Below are positions 16,969 to 25,420 of a stretch of 64,000 bases of DNA, in pieces. Below the pieces are notes generated by a model. That model did no database searches. It had not been told where the DNA came from and was given only the letters and a program-made list of their open reading frames with translations. This DNA comes from Ravibacter sp964559125 (GTDB taxonomy: Bacteria > Bacteroidota > Bacteroidia > Cytophagales > Spirosomataceae). Numbering within the stretch: the stretch's first letter is position 1; each line of letters starts with the position of its first letter. The DNA is taken from NCBI GenBank assembly GCA_964559125.1, contig CAZLGW010000009.1, positions 124,001-188,000 of the forward strand, given 5' to 3'. The translations under genes and the position numbers were made by a program.

Positions 16969-18471
16969 ATGAAACGCCTGATTTCGGTTTTAACAGTAGT
17001 TCTGGCAAACATTTTTCCCATTTTAAATGCTCAGCCGGAACCGGAATACAGCCTGAAAAAAGGAGAGTTGGAAGCCCATATGCGTATCCTCGCTTCTGAT
17101 GAGCTGGAAGGCAGGCGGACCGGCGAGCAGGGTAATCGTGTGGCTGCGCGCTACATTGCCGAACAATTCAGAAGATATGGCGTAGCTCCGGTGCCGGAGC
17201 AAACGGATTATTACCAGCCTGTCTGGTTCGAGAAAATCCTCGCAGAGAAAAAAGGCGCCCTTACTGCAGAGACAGAAAGTCTTGAGCACGAAAAAGACTG
17301 GATCACACTTTCAGGCGAAAAGGCGGAATTAACCGCACCGGTCGTCTACGCGGGGTATGGCCTCGAAGACGCCTCCAAAAAGTGGGACGACTATAAAGGT
17401 CTCGACGTAAAGGGGAAAATTGTGGTAGTCCAGGGTGGGCTACCGGAGTCCCAATCCCCGAGAGAGAGCATTGCAACCGCGGGACAGAAAAGGAAGCTCG
17501 CCGCCGAAAAAGGCGCTGTGGCCCTGATCGAGCTTTACAATGCTTCCACGCCATGGAATTTTATTGCCAGGTTCATGTCGGGAGAACGGCTCGGCATAGC
17601 ACCCGAAAATGCCCAGGCCCACTCATCACTCCCGCATTTCTGGGCAAACGGGAAGGAAGCCAGGGTAACCAGGGCTCTCAGAGACGCAAAGCAGGTGACT
17701 ATCTCCGGCGAAGGCAGAAACATTACGCGCGCGCTCAGTTATAATGTGGCCGGTTATATCGAGGGCTCCGACCCTCAGCTCAAGGATCAATACATCCTCC
17801 TTTCGGCCCACTATGACCATGTCGGCGTCGGAGCCCAGGGAGGGCAGCCTTATACTCCTGAGGACAGTATCTTCAACGGTGCACGGGATAACGCCTTCGG
17901 TGTGACCGGGATGCTCGCTGCTGCCAAAGCGTTGGCAGAATCGAAACCTAAACGCTCGGTTCTTTTTGTGGCTTTTACGGGAGAAGAGCTTGGGCTCCTC
18001 GGCAGTCGTTATTATGCCGAACATCCCCTGCTGCCGCTCAACAAATGTATCTTTAACCTAAATTCCGACGGTGCCGGGTATAATGACACAAGCGTGCTGG
18101 CCGTTATCGGTTTCAGGCGCACCGGAGCATCAAAGCAAATTGAAGAAGCCGCCAAAGCCTTCGGACTGGGTGTAGTGGGAGACCCCGCTGAAGAGCAAAA
18201 CCTGTTTGACCGTTCGGACAATGTCAATTTCGCTTCGAAAGGAATACCTGCTCCTACTTTTTCGGCAGGCTTCAGGGATTTCGACACCGAGATCATGAAG
18301 TATTATCACCAGGCCATCGATAACCCCGAAACGATCGACTATGATTACCTGCTCCGCTACAGCCAGGCATATACGCTGACTGCCCGGCTTATCGCCAACC
18401 TGGCCGATCCCCCGAAATGGGAGCCGGGAGACAAATATGAACAGGCTTCAAAGGAGCTATACGGGCGTTAA
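16969..18471 (+). CDS. M28 family zinc aminopeptidase
   Basis: A 500-residue secreted peptidase. Signal peptide 1-21 (ends LNAQ). Residues about 110-230 form a PA (protease-associated) insert. The M28 domain (about 250-480) shows its metal and catalytic residues in order: H281 in SAHYDHVG, the aspartate in GARDNAFG, the double glutamate in FTGEELGLLGS, the aspartate in NLNSDGAGY, and a C-terminal His in KYYHQAID. It would remove N-terminal residues from peptides in the periplasm. A terminator directly follows the stop codon. Confidence 0.94.
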   Translation: MKRLISVLTVVLANIFPILNAQPEPEYSLKKGELEAHMRILASDELEGRRTGEQGNRVAARYIAEQFRRYGVAPVPEQTDYYQPVWFEKILAEKKGALTAETESLEHEKDWITLSGEKAELTAPVVYAGYGLEDASKKWDDYKGLDVKGKIVVVQGGLPESQSPRESIATAGQKRKLAAEKGAVALIELYNASTPWNFIARFMSGERLGIAPENAQAHSSLPHFWANGKEARVTRALRDAKQVTISGEGRNITRALSYNVAGYIEGSDPQLKDQYILLSAHYDHVGVGAQGGQPYTPEDSIFNGARDNAFGVTGMLAAAKALAESKPKRSVLFVAFTGEELGLLGSRYYAEHPLLPLNKCIFNLNSDGAGYNDTSVLAVIGFRRTGASKQIEEAAKAFGLGVVGDPAEEQNLFDRSDNVNFASKGIPAPTFSAGFRDFDTEIMKYYHQAIDNPETIDYDYLLRYSQAYTLTARLIANLADPPKWEPGDKYEQASKELYGR

Positions 18472-18500
18472 AGCTGTCAGCTGATAGCTATTTATTTTTT
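18472..18500 (+). terminator. Terminator after the M28 peptidase gene
   Basis: AGCTGTC-AGCT-GATAGCT forms a seven-pair stem with one G-U pair, followed by ATTTATTTTTT. It begins at the base after the stop codon. Confidence 0.65.
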
Positions 18501-18520
18501 AGACCAATCTAAATATATTT

Positions 18521-18549
18521 TTGAAATACCCTAAACTGTATTATTTTTG
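18521..18549 (+). promoter_or_regulatory. Bacteroidota-type promoter of the ZIP gene
   Basis: TTG at 18521-18523 is separated by 18 bases from TATTTTTG at 18542-18549, matching the TTG-N17-19-TAnnTTTG consensus of Bacteroidota sigma-A promoters. The start codon lies 43 bases downstream. Confidence 0.65.
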
Positions 18550-18591
18550 TAACGTCTACCAGTATAAACATCGTTACTTAAATATCCCGGT

Positions 18592-19383
18592 TTGGAAGCT
18601 CATATCACTACGGCTTTTTTACTCACTCTCCTGGCAGGTATATCTACCGGGATCGGGAGTGCGATCGCTCTGCTGGCCAAACGTACCAACACAAAATTCC
18701 TTTGTGTATCGCTTGGCTTTTCGGCGGGAGTAATGCTTTACGTATCATTTATGGAACTGCTCCCCGAAGCGCTCCGGGAACTTACCGGCGCCTGGGGAGA
18801 AAAACAGGGTACACTGTACCTGCTGATCGCCTTTTTTTCTGGAATAGCGCTTATCGCCCTTATCGATGTGCTGGTACCCAAGCAGGCTAACCCGCACGAA
18901 GTACAGGGCGTAGAAGACATGCATAAGAAGGTCAAGCTGAAACGTGTGGGCGTTATGGTTGCTCTTTCTATAGCGATCCATAATTTTCCTGAAGGCATAG
19001 CTACCTTTACTTCCGCTTTGGTAAGCATGGAAGTCGCCATACCGATCGCAATTGCGATAGCCATTCACAATATCCCTGAAGGCATCGCTGTCGCCGTTCC
19101 CATATTCCATTCCACCGGGAGCAAATCAAAGGCTTTCTGGTATTCGTTTTCATCGGGCCTGGCCGAGCCCGTCGGAGCGCTGATCGCCTATCTTTTCCTT
19201 ATCCCCTACTGGTCGGTTACGATCAACGGCATAGTCCTGGCATCGGTAGCCGGCATTATGATTTTCATATCGCTCGACGAGTTGCTTCCTACTGCCGAGA
19301 AATTCGGGGAACATCATCTTGCTGTCTGGGGAATGATAGCCGGCATGTTCCTCATGGCGGCGAGCCTCTACGCTTTCATATGA
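18592..19383 (+). CDS. zupT: ZIP family metal transporter
   Basis: A 263-residue polytopic membrane protein of the ZupT subgroup. The N-terminus FLLTLLAGISTGIGSAIALL, the LGFSAGVMLYVSFMELLPEA segment, and the metal-site helices HNFPEGIATF and HNIPEGIAVAV are characteristic. It would import zinc and other divalent metals across the inner membrane. The start is a TTG: no ATG lies upstream in frame before the promoter, and the alignment needs the residues that follow. No metalloregulator gene adjoins. Confidence 0.92.
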   Translation: MEAHITTAFLLTLLAGISTGIGSAIALLAKRTNTKFLCVSLGFSAGVMLYVSFMELLPEALRELTGAWGEKQGTLYLLIAFFSGIALIALIDVLVPKQANPHEVQGVEDMHKKVKLKRVGVMVALSIAIHNFPEGIATFTSALVSMEVAIPIAIAIAIHNIPEGIAVAVPIFHSTGSKSKAFWYSFSSGLAEPVGALIAYLFLIPYWSVTINGIVLASVAGIMIFISLDELLPTAEKFGEHHLAVWGMIAGMFLMAASLYAFI

Positions 19384-19472
19384 TCCATATAATTATTACA
19401 AGATATTATTTGGGTTAATACATATAATGTGCTTGTCGTATATTTATTAGTACAGGTTCTGTATTTGATTCT

Positions 19473-19480
19473 TAATTTTG
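19473..19480 (+). promoter_or_regulatory. Candidate -7 box of the serine operon
   Basis: TAATTTTG matches TAnnTTTG and lies 21 bases upstream of the serBA start codon. A TTG at the proper -33 spacing is not evident, so the call is tentative. Confidence 0.4.
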
Positions 19481-19501
19481 CAAAAATTTCGCAAATCGTT
19501 T

Positions 19502-21409
19502 ATGTCAACCGCAACAATCAATTATCCCGTCCTTTACGTCATAGACTTTGACAGTACTTTTACCAAGGTCGAGGGGTTGGACGAGCTGGCCGCCCTGGCG
19601 CTCGCCGGACACCCGAACCGAGATTCCATAGTTGCACAAATCCGTGAATTAACGGATATGGGAATGAACGGGGAGATCTCGTTTTCGGAAGGGTTGAAAA
19701 GAAGAATTGAATTGTTGTCGGCCAATAAACAACATATTGTGCAGCTTATCGGGCACCTGCGCACAAAAGTATCCAGTTCCTTCCTCCGTAATAAGCAGTT
19801 CCTGCGCGATAATGCCGACAGGATCTATATTGTTTCGAGCGGGTTCAAAGAGTTTATCATCCCGGTGGTTTCCGAGCTGGGCATTCTCCCTGAGCATGTC
19901 TTTGCCAATGAATTCCGGTTTGACGGCGACGACAATATCACAGGAATTGACGAGACCAACCCTCTCGCCTCCGATGGCGGGAAGATAAAAGCCCTGGAAG
20001 CGCTGCAGCTGGAAGGCGAAATATACGCGATAGGCGACGGGTATACCGACTACGAACTGCGCAAATCCGGGCTGGCAAGCAGATTTTATGCTTTTACCGA
20101 AAATGTCAGGCGGGAAAAGGTCGTGGCAGTAGCCGACTACGTAGCCGGCTCGCTGGATGAGTTTCTCTTCCATAACAAGCTCGATCGCAGCCAGTCCTAC
20201 CCTACCAGCCTCCTGAAGGTGCTGCTTCTTGAGAATGTTCACCCGGCGGCAGTTGCGGCATTTGAGAGAGACGGCTTCCAGGTAGAATTCTTAAAAGGCG
20301 CGCTCGACGAAGCCGAACTCTGCGAAAAGATAAAAGACGTAGCTATTATCGGGATTCGTTCCAAAACCAATATTACGCGTAAGGTACTGGAAAATGCCAA
20401 CAGGCTGATGGCCATAGGCGCTTTTTGCATCGGTACCAACCAGATCGATCTCGAGGCTGCAACCGAAAAAGGGATCCCGGTTTTCAATGCCCCCTATTCC
20501 AACACGCGCTCCGTAGTGGAGCTGGCTATCGGCGAAATTATCCTGCTGGTCAGGAATGCCGTAACCAAAAGCAACAAGATGCACCGCGGGGAGTGGGACA
20601 AATCTGCCGCCGGCAGTTATGAAATAAGGGGTAAAAAGCTGGGACTGGTCGGGTATGGAAGCATAGGCACACAGCTTTCGGTAGTTGCCGAAGCTATGGG
20701 TATGGAAGTCTACTTCTATGATGCAGTCGAAAAGCTCGCGCTGGGAAATGCAAAGAAAGTCAATACACTGGACGAACTCCTTGCCATATCAGACGTCATC
20801 AGCCTTCATGTCGACGGCAGGAAGACCAATGCCGGCATGATCGGGAAACGCGAATTCGACCTGATGAAAGACGGGGTCATATTCCTCAACCTCTCCCGGG
20901 GACATGTCGTCGATATACCTGCACTTGCCGAAGCCGTCAGGAGCGGAAAAATTGCCGGCGCCGGGATCGACGTATTCCCGCAGGAACCCAAAACCAACAA
21001 TGAGCCGTTCGTCAGCGAGCTGCAGGGGCTTACCAATGTCATACTGACGCCGCATGTGGGTGGGAGCACCCTCGAAGCACAGGAAAACATAGGCAACTTC
21101 GTACCTGCGAAGCTACTGGAATATATGAATAACGGAAGCACCTACGGAAGCGTCAACTTCCCCGAAGTGCAGCTGCCCAAGCTTAAAGACTCGCACCGTA
21201 TCCTGCATATCCATGCCAATGTGCCGGGTGTTCTGGCTAAGCTGAACAGTATTTTCGGCAAAAACCAGATCAACATTACAGGCCAGTATCTCAAAACCAA
21301 CGAAACGGTCGGTTACGTGATTGTAGATATCGCCAAGGGCTATAACCGCGAATTTATCCAGGAAGTAAAAGCGATCGAGGGGACCATCCGTTTCAGAATG
21401 TTATATTAA
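19502..21409 (+). CDS. serA: Phosphoserine phosphatase-phosphoglycerate dehydrogenase fusion (SerB-SerA)
   Basis: A 635-residue fusion. Residues 1-215 are a HAD phosphatase of the SerB type with nucleophile motif DFDSTFT and VEGLDEL, motif IVSSGFKEF, and motif GDGYTD. Residues about 225-560 form D-3-phosphoglycerate dehydrogenase with NAD motif GLVGYGSIGTQ, the arginine region LNLSRGHVVD and the histidine in LTPHVGGST. Residues about 565-635 form an ACT domain (HANVPGVLAKLNSIF) for serine feedback. It thus carries the first and third steps of serine synthesis. The middle enzyme, a SerC-type aminotransferase, overlaps its stop by one base. The ATG at 19502 is chosen; 19478 would begin inside the promoter. 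Confidence 0.94.
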   Translation: MSTATINYPVLYVIDFDSTFTKVEGLDELAALALAGHPNRDSIVAQIRELTDMGMNGEISFSEGLKRRIELLSANKQHIVQLIGHLRTKVSSSFLRNKQFLRDNADRIYIVSSGFKEFIIPVVSELGILPEHVFANEFRFDGDDNITGIDETNPLASDGGKIKALEALQLEGEIYAIGDGYTDYELRKSGLASRFYAFTENVRREKVVAVADYVAGSLDEFLFHNKLDRSQSYPTSLLKVLLLENVHPAAVAAFERDGFQVEFLKGALDEAELCEKIKDVAIIGIRSKTNITRKVLENANRLMAIGAFCIGTNQIDLEAATEKGIPVFNAPYSNTRSVVELAIGEIILLVRNAVTKSNKMHRGEWDKSAAGSYEIRGKKLGLVGYGSIGTQLSVVAEAMGMEVYFYDAVEKLALGNAKKVNTLDELLAISDVISLHVDGRKTNAGMIGKREFDLMKDGVIFLNLSRGHVVDIPALAEAVRSGKIAGAGIDVFPQEPKTNNEPFVSELQGLTNVILTPHVGGSTLEAQENIGNFVPAKLLEYMNNGSTYGSVNFPEVQLPKLKDSHRILHIHANVPGVLAKLNSIFGKNQINITGQYLKTNETVGYVIVDIAKGYNREFIQEVKAIEGTIRFRMLY

Positions 21410-22485
21410 TGACTACATTTTTCACTCCGGGGCCTGCCCAGCTTTATCCTACTTTCGAAAAACACCTGAAAGCTTTCCTGGACAGGCAACTGGGTTCCAT
21501 ATCTCACCGCAGCCAGGTTTACCGCGACCTGCATGCGTTTACGGTGGGTCAGCTGCGCACCTTGCTGAAGGTACCGGACACCCACGCGATCCTTTTCCTG
21601 GGGTCTGCTTCCGAAATATGGGAGAGAATTCTCCTGAGCACGGTAGAACAACACAGTTTTCACCTGGTCAACGGTTCTTTTTCGAAAAAGTTTTACCAGT
21701 ATGCTTCCGGCGCCGATAAAAAACCAGCCCGGTATGAAAAACCGCTGGGAGAAGGTTTTGAGCTTGACGAGATCCGGGTTCCTGACGAGGCAGAGCTGCT
21801 ATGCGTTACCCATAACGAAACGAGTTCGGGTGTACAAATGACAACGGAGGACATTCATTTTCTAAAAAAAGCAAATCCTTCCCGGCAGATCGCAGTCGAT
21901 ATGGTTTCGTCGGCTCCCTACCCCGGTTTCGACTACAGCATTATCGATACGGCATTCTTTTCCGTTCAGAAAGCTTTCGGTCTTCCGGCGGGCCTGGGCG
22001 TATGGATCGTAGGTAAGCAATGTCTCGAAAAAGCCCTCTACCTGAAGGAGCAGCGCAAAATCAGTATAGGAGCCCATCATGACCTGCCGACTCTCTGGAA
22101 AAATGCACTTAACAATGAAACTCCTGCTACCCCGAACGTGATGCTGATTTACCTTCTCGGGAAAATAGCGGAGGATATGAACGCTTACGGAATCGACAAA
22201 ATACGGGAGGAGACCGAACAGAAAGCGGAGCTCCTGTATCGATTTGCCGAAAGTAGCGCCGGCTTCAGCCCCTTTGTGGTTTCTCCCCGTCACCGCTCCC
22301 GGACAGTCGCCGTTCTGAATACCGAAAGACCGTCTTCAGAGATCTTAGCGCAACTCAAAGAAAAAGGCATGGCTGCCGGCAGCGGCTACGGCGACTTCAA
22401 AGCCTCCCAGATCCGGATCGCGAATTTCCCGGCTGTGACAACCGCGCAGATAGAAGAGCTCATAGCGGAATTAGCCAAGATATAA
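21409..22485 (+). CDS. serC: Phosphoserine aminotransferase-type class V aminotransferase
   Basis: A 358-residue PLP enzyme. The N-terminus FFTPGPAQLYPTF is typical of class V aminotransferases, and the PLP lysine is in FFSVQKAFGLPAG. It starts in the TAATG junction of the SerB-SerA gene, so the two are coupled. By context it converts 3-phosphohydroxypyruvate to phosphoserine, completing the pathway between the two fused activities. It differs from the classical E. coli SerC in sequence, so the symbol rests on context as well as family. It is cytoplasmic. Confidence 0.88.
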   Translation: MTTFFTPGPAQLYPTFEKHLKAFLDRQLGSISHRSQVYRDLHAFTVGQLRTLLKVPDTHAILFLGSASEIWERILLSTVEQHSFHLVNGSFSKKFYQYASGADKKPARYEKPLGEGFELDEIRVPDEAELLCVTHNETSSGVQMTTEDIHFLKKANPSRQIAVDMVSSAPYPGFDYSIIDTAFFSVQKAFGLPAGLGVWIVGKQCLEKALYLKEQRKISIGAHHDLPTLWKNALNNETPATPNVMLIYLLGKIAEDMNAYGIDKIREETEQKAELLYRFAESSAGFSPFVVSPRHRSRTVAVLNTERPSSEILAQLKEKGMAAGSGYGDFKASQIRIANFPAVTTAQIEELIAELAKI

Positions 22486-22596
22486 TCTAAGATTCTGCCT
22501 GGCTGTACAGCTAAAAATCATCGCAAAATAAAACAAGGCCGGAATATGATTTTCTAAGGAAATTTTAAGTTCTCAGAAAAATACAACGCAAAAAAT

Positions 22597-22628
22597 TTGG
22601 AAAGGGTTGTGAAGTTGCCTTAACTTTG
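22597..22628 (+). promoter_or_regulatory. Promoter of the small lipoprotein gene
   Basis: TTG at 22597-22599 and TAACTTTG at 22621-22628 are 21 bases apart and match the Bacteroidota consensus. The start codon is 33 bases downstream of the -7 box. Confidence 0.6.
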
Positions 22629-22661
22629 CTTCACAAATTCAATCAATACACCCATAAGAAA

Positions 22662-22832
22662 ATGAAAAAGATCTTAGCATTTGCGTTTGTTGCCACTATG
22701 GTTTCTTTCGCAGCTTGTACAAGTAAACCTACTGAAACCGAAGTAGTGGAAGAAACAGTAGTTGAGTCTGAAATTCCTGCAGCTGCAGATACTACTGCAT
22801 CTGACACCACTGCAGCGCCTGCCGCTAACTAA
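22662..22832 (+). CDS. Small acidic threonine-rich lipoprotein
   Basis: A 56-residue precursor. Residues 1-18 form a lipoprotein signal with lipobox SFAAC, and Cys19 is the likely lipidated residue. The mature 38 residues consist almost wholly of T, E, V, A and D (VVEETVVESEIP then DTTASDTTAAPAAN), probably unstructured. Function is unknown. Similar tiny lipoproteins are frequent in Bacteroidota and may be abundant envelope spacers (inference). The ATG at 22662 is chosen because the signal peptide begins there and the promoter covers earlier positions. It has its own promoter and a strong terminator. Confidence 0.82.
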   Translation: MKKILAFAFVATMVSFAACTSKPTETEVVEETVVESEIPAAADTTASDTTAAPAAN

Positions 22833-22843
22833 GAAAAGCGAAA

Positions 22844-22896
22844 GGCAAAAAAATAAGCGGCTATGGGCTTTGTCCACAGCCGCTTATTTTTTTGCC
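22844..22896 (+). terminator. Strong bidirectional-looking terminator
   Basis: A long stem, GGCAAAAAAATAAGCGGCT with its complement AGCCGCTTATTTTTTTGCC, brackets a short loop. The T run lies within the descending arm. It closes the lipoprotein unit and isolates the glycosyltransferase gene downstream. Confidence 0.9.
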
Positions 22897-23004
22897 TCTT
22901 TCAGGACGTCCTTCACCCGCTTTCCGCACATTCTTAAAACTGACAAGGGCATAAATAATGTTTTTAATACTATTTTTGTTCCTGATCATTCAGTATACCT
23001 TTTT

Positions 23005-23955
23005 ATGAAAATCCCCCGTCTCCTTTTGGTAGTACCGTGCTATAACGAAGAGGCTATTCTATATCACTCCTATTCGCTGCTGAAGCAGTTTTACGAGCAA
23101 CTCATTTCCGACCTGTATATATCCCCCGAAAGTAAAATATGCCTGGTCAATGACGGTAGCAGGGACCGTACCTGGGAAATTATCGAAGAAATCTCAAAAA
23201 ATGACTCGTTGGTAACAGGAGTTAAATTGTCTAAAAACTATGGACACCAGAGTGCTATCCTGGCAGGACTTGAGCATTTCAGAGAAGAATTCGATTGTTT
23301 CATCACCATAGATGCCGACCTGCAGGACGATATACTTACCATAAGGGAAATGCTTGAAAAATACCGGGACGGAGCTATGATCGTATATGGCGTACGCGAA
23401 GACCGCAACTCCGATAGCTGGTTTAAAAAGACAACCGCTGAAGGGTTCTACAAGCTGATGGCATTAATGGGAGTACCACTGGTTTTTAACCATGCCGACT
23501 ACAGGCTAATGGACCGGCGAATACTACGGGAACTGGGAGGGTTCCGGGAAGTTAATATGTTCCTGAGGGGAATCATCCCGCTCATAGGTTTCAGAAGCGA
23601 CAAAGTCTACTATAAACGACTCGAACGTGTGGCCGGGGAGACCAAATACCCGCTCGGCAAAATGCTTATGTTCGCCTGGAATGGAATAACTTCCTTCTCG
23701 ACGTTCCCGATGCGCATGGTATTATATTTTGGAGTATTCAATTTTCTGATAGCCGCAATCATATTTATCTATATAGGCTTTTCCTATTTTCTGGGCTTTA
23801 CCGTTCCCGGATGGACATCAACCTTGCTGCCCATGACTTTCTTTAGCGGATCTAATATGATCGCCCTGGGACTGATAGGTGAGTATGTCGGGAAAATTTA
23901 TGAAGAAGTGAAACAGCGTCCCCGTTATATTATAGAAAAAGTAATTAATGAATAG
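23005..23955 (+). CDS. Family 2 glycosyltransferase, GtrB/DPM1-like
   Basis: A 316-residue protein. The GT-A domain (residues 1-225) shows VVPCYNEEAIL, KLSKNYGHQSAILAGLEH and DADLQDD, with the metal-binding DxD. Two membrane helices follow (about 235-260 and 270-295), as in bactoprenol glucosyltransferases that load a sugar on undecaprenyl phosphate. The ATG at 23005 gives the exact family start. It overlaps the next gene by eight bases. With two polytopic proteins downstream it may supply lipid-linked sugar for their use (inference). Confidence 0.92.
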   Translation: MKIPRLLLVVPCYNEEAILYHSYSLLKQFYEQLISDLYISPESKICLVNDGSRDRTWEIIEEISKNDSLVTGVKLSKNYGHQSAILAGLEHFREEFDCFITIDADLQDDILTIREMLEKYRDGAMIVYGVREDRNSDSWFKKTTAEGFYKLMALMGVPLVFNHADYRLMDRRILRELGGFREVNMFLRGIIPLIGFRSDKVYYKRLERVAGETKYPLGKMLMFAWNGITSFSTFPMRMVLYFGVFNFLIAAIIFIYIGFSYFLGFTVPGWTSTLLPMTFFSGSNMIALGLIGEYVGKIYEEVKQRPRYIIEKVINE

Positions 23956-25390
23956 CAACGCTTTGTCCGACCTCTACCGTCGAAGCGGTGATCTGTTTAA
24001 TACAGGCCTTCTGTTTGCCTCTGTTATACCGCTTATCGCCCTGTCATTTTACAATCATCCGTCTGCTGTGGACGACTACTGCTATATTTATACAGTTCGC
24101 GAACATGGCTGGATCGGCGGTATGAGCAAATACTACAATGAATGGACGGGGAGGTATTTCGGGATTTTCCTCAACCATAGCAACCCTCTGATATTCGACT
24201 CGTTTGCCGGATTCAAAATATTGTCTTTACTATTGATTACAGGGCTGTTGGCGAGTATCTGTTTCCTTATAAGGACTGTTCTCCCAACTCTCCCGGCTTT
24301 TTCGCTGCCAGGCCTTACCGGGGTTGTCATGTTCCTGTTCCTGATGAAACTCCCGAGCATAGCTGAACAGTTTTACTGGGTTGCGTCTTTTGTTACCTAT
24401 ACAGTACCCAGCATCATGATCCTCCTTTGGGTCTCACTTACCATAAGGTGGTACAGGTCTAGGGATAAGAGGGCCAGAAACCTGATTGCCGCGGCGTGCT
24501 GTTTTCTGGTGTTCGCCTCTATAGGGTGCAGTGAAACAACACTGCTCCTGATGATTGTACTGATCGGAACCTGGTTTTTCCATCGTATTGTCATTGTCAA
24601 AAAGCTGGATATGCTGATGCTGCTGGTCATGATAACCGCCCTTTTTTCATGCTACCTGCTGTTCAGTTCTCCCGGCAATACGGCCCGGCTTGAAGGCAAC
24701 CCGATAAGCGGCAACATTCCCGGAGCCACTGTTGCCACGGCCAGGTTTATAGCAAAAGCAGTACAAGACTGGCTGACAACTACTCCCCTGCTACTTTTTA
24801 CGCTATGCTGGATGCTGATGTTGGGTCGCATGGGCTTACCTGGCATCTCAGGCTTTTCTATGCCCGTCTGGCTCCCGCTGATGAGCTTTCCTGCCCTGCT
24901 CTTTGTAGTGGTTTTTCCCTCATTTTATGCGATTAGCATCGAACTGGACCCTACTCTACGCGTTGTAAACAGTCTTTACTTTTTCTTTCTGCTGGGTTGG
25001 TTTTATGTGACAGGAGCAATTGCTTACAGCATCAGCAGGTTTATGCCGGCTTATTTCCTGCGCCAGGGGTGGGCAAATACTGTCTTTTTGGTCATTTGCG
25101 CAATTGGTATCGTATTCTCTCTGAGAAGTTCACATAATTTTAAAACGGTATACCGCGACTGGCTGAAAGGAAAAGCCGGGGCCTACAATCTTGAAATGAA
25201 AGAGCGATACAATATCCTGAAAGACAAAAATAACCCTAACCCGGTAATTCCGCCGATCAGGAACCGTCCCGAATCATTATTTGTGGGCGACATTGAAAAT
25301 GACCCTAAACACTGGTGGAACTGGTGTATGGCAGGCTATTTTGGGAAAGAATCCATTCGGCTGTCCGAAACCGGATCTCCTGCCAATTGA
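23948..25390 (+). CDS. Polytopic membrane protein, possible GT-C-type glycosyltransferase
   Basis: A 480-residue protein with about ten hydrophobic segments. The first loop has an AVDDYCYIYT acidic pair, then WTGRYFG. This layout, with DD after the first helix, is reminiscent of GT-C glycosyltransferases and of DUF6056/GtrII-like proteins. I cannot confirm a family. It starts inside the end of the GtrB-like gene, so translation is coupled. The expected role is transfer of a sugar from the lipid donor made by that enzyme onto an envelope glycan (inference). Confidence 0.6.
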   Translation: MNSNALSDLYRRSGDLFNTGLLFASVIPLIALSFYNHPSAVDDYCYIYTVREHGWIGGMSKYYNEWTGRYFGIFLNHSNPLIFDSFAGFKILSLLLITGLLASICFLIRTVLPTLPAFSLPGLTGVVMFLFLMKLPSIAEQFYWVASFVTYTVPSIMILLWVSLTIRWYRSRDKRARNLIAAACCFLVFASIGCSETTLLLMIVLIGTWFFHRIVIVKKLDMLMLLVMITALFSCYLLFSSPGNTARLEGNPISGNIPGATVATARFIAKAVQDWLTTTPLLLFTLCWMLMLGRMGLPGISGFSMPVWLPLMSFPALLFVVVFPSFYAISIELDPTLRVVNSLYFFFLLGWFYVTGAIAYSISRFMPAYFLRQGWANTVFLVICAIGIVFSLRSSHNFKTVYRDWLKGKAGAYNLEMKERYNILKDKNNPNPVIPPIRNRPESLFVGDIENDPKHWWNWCMAGYFGKESIRLSETGSPAN

Positions 25391-25420
25391 TAAAATCTAA
25401 AATCGGATTATATCCTCCCG

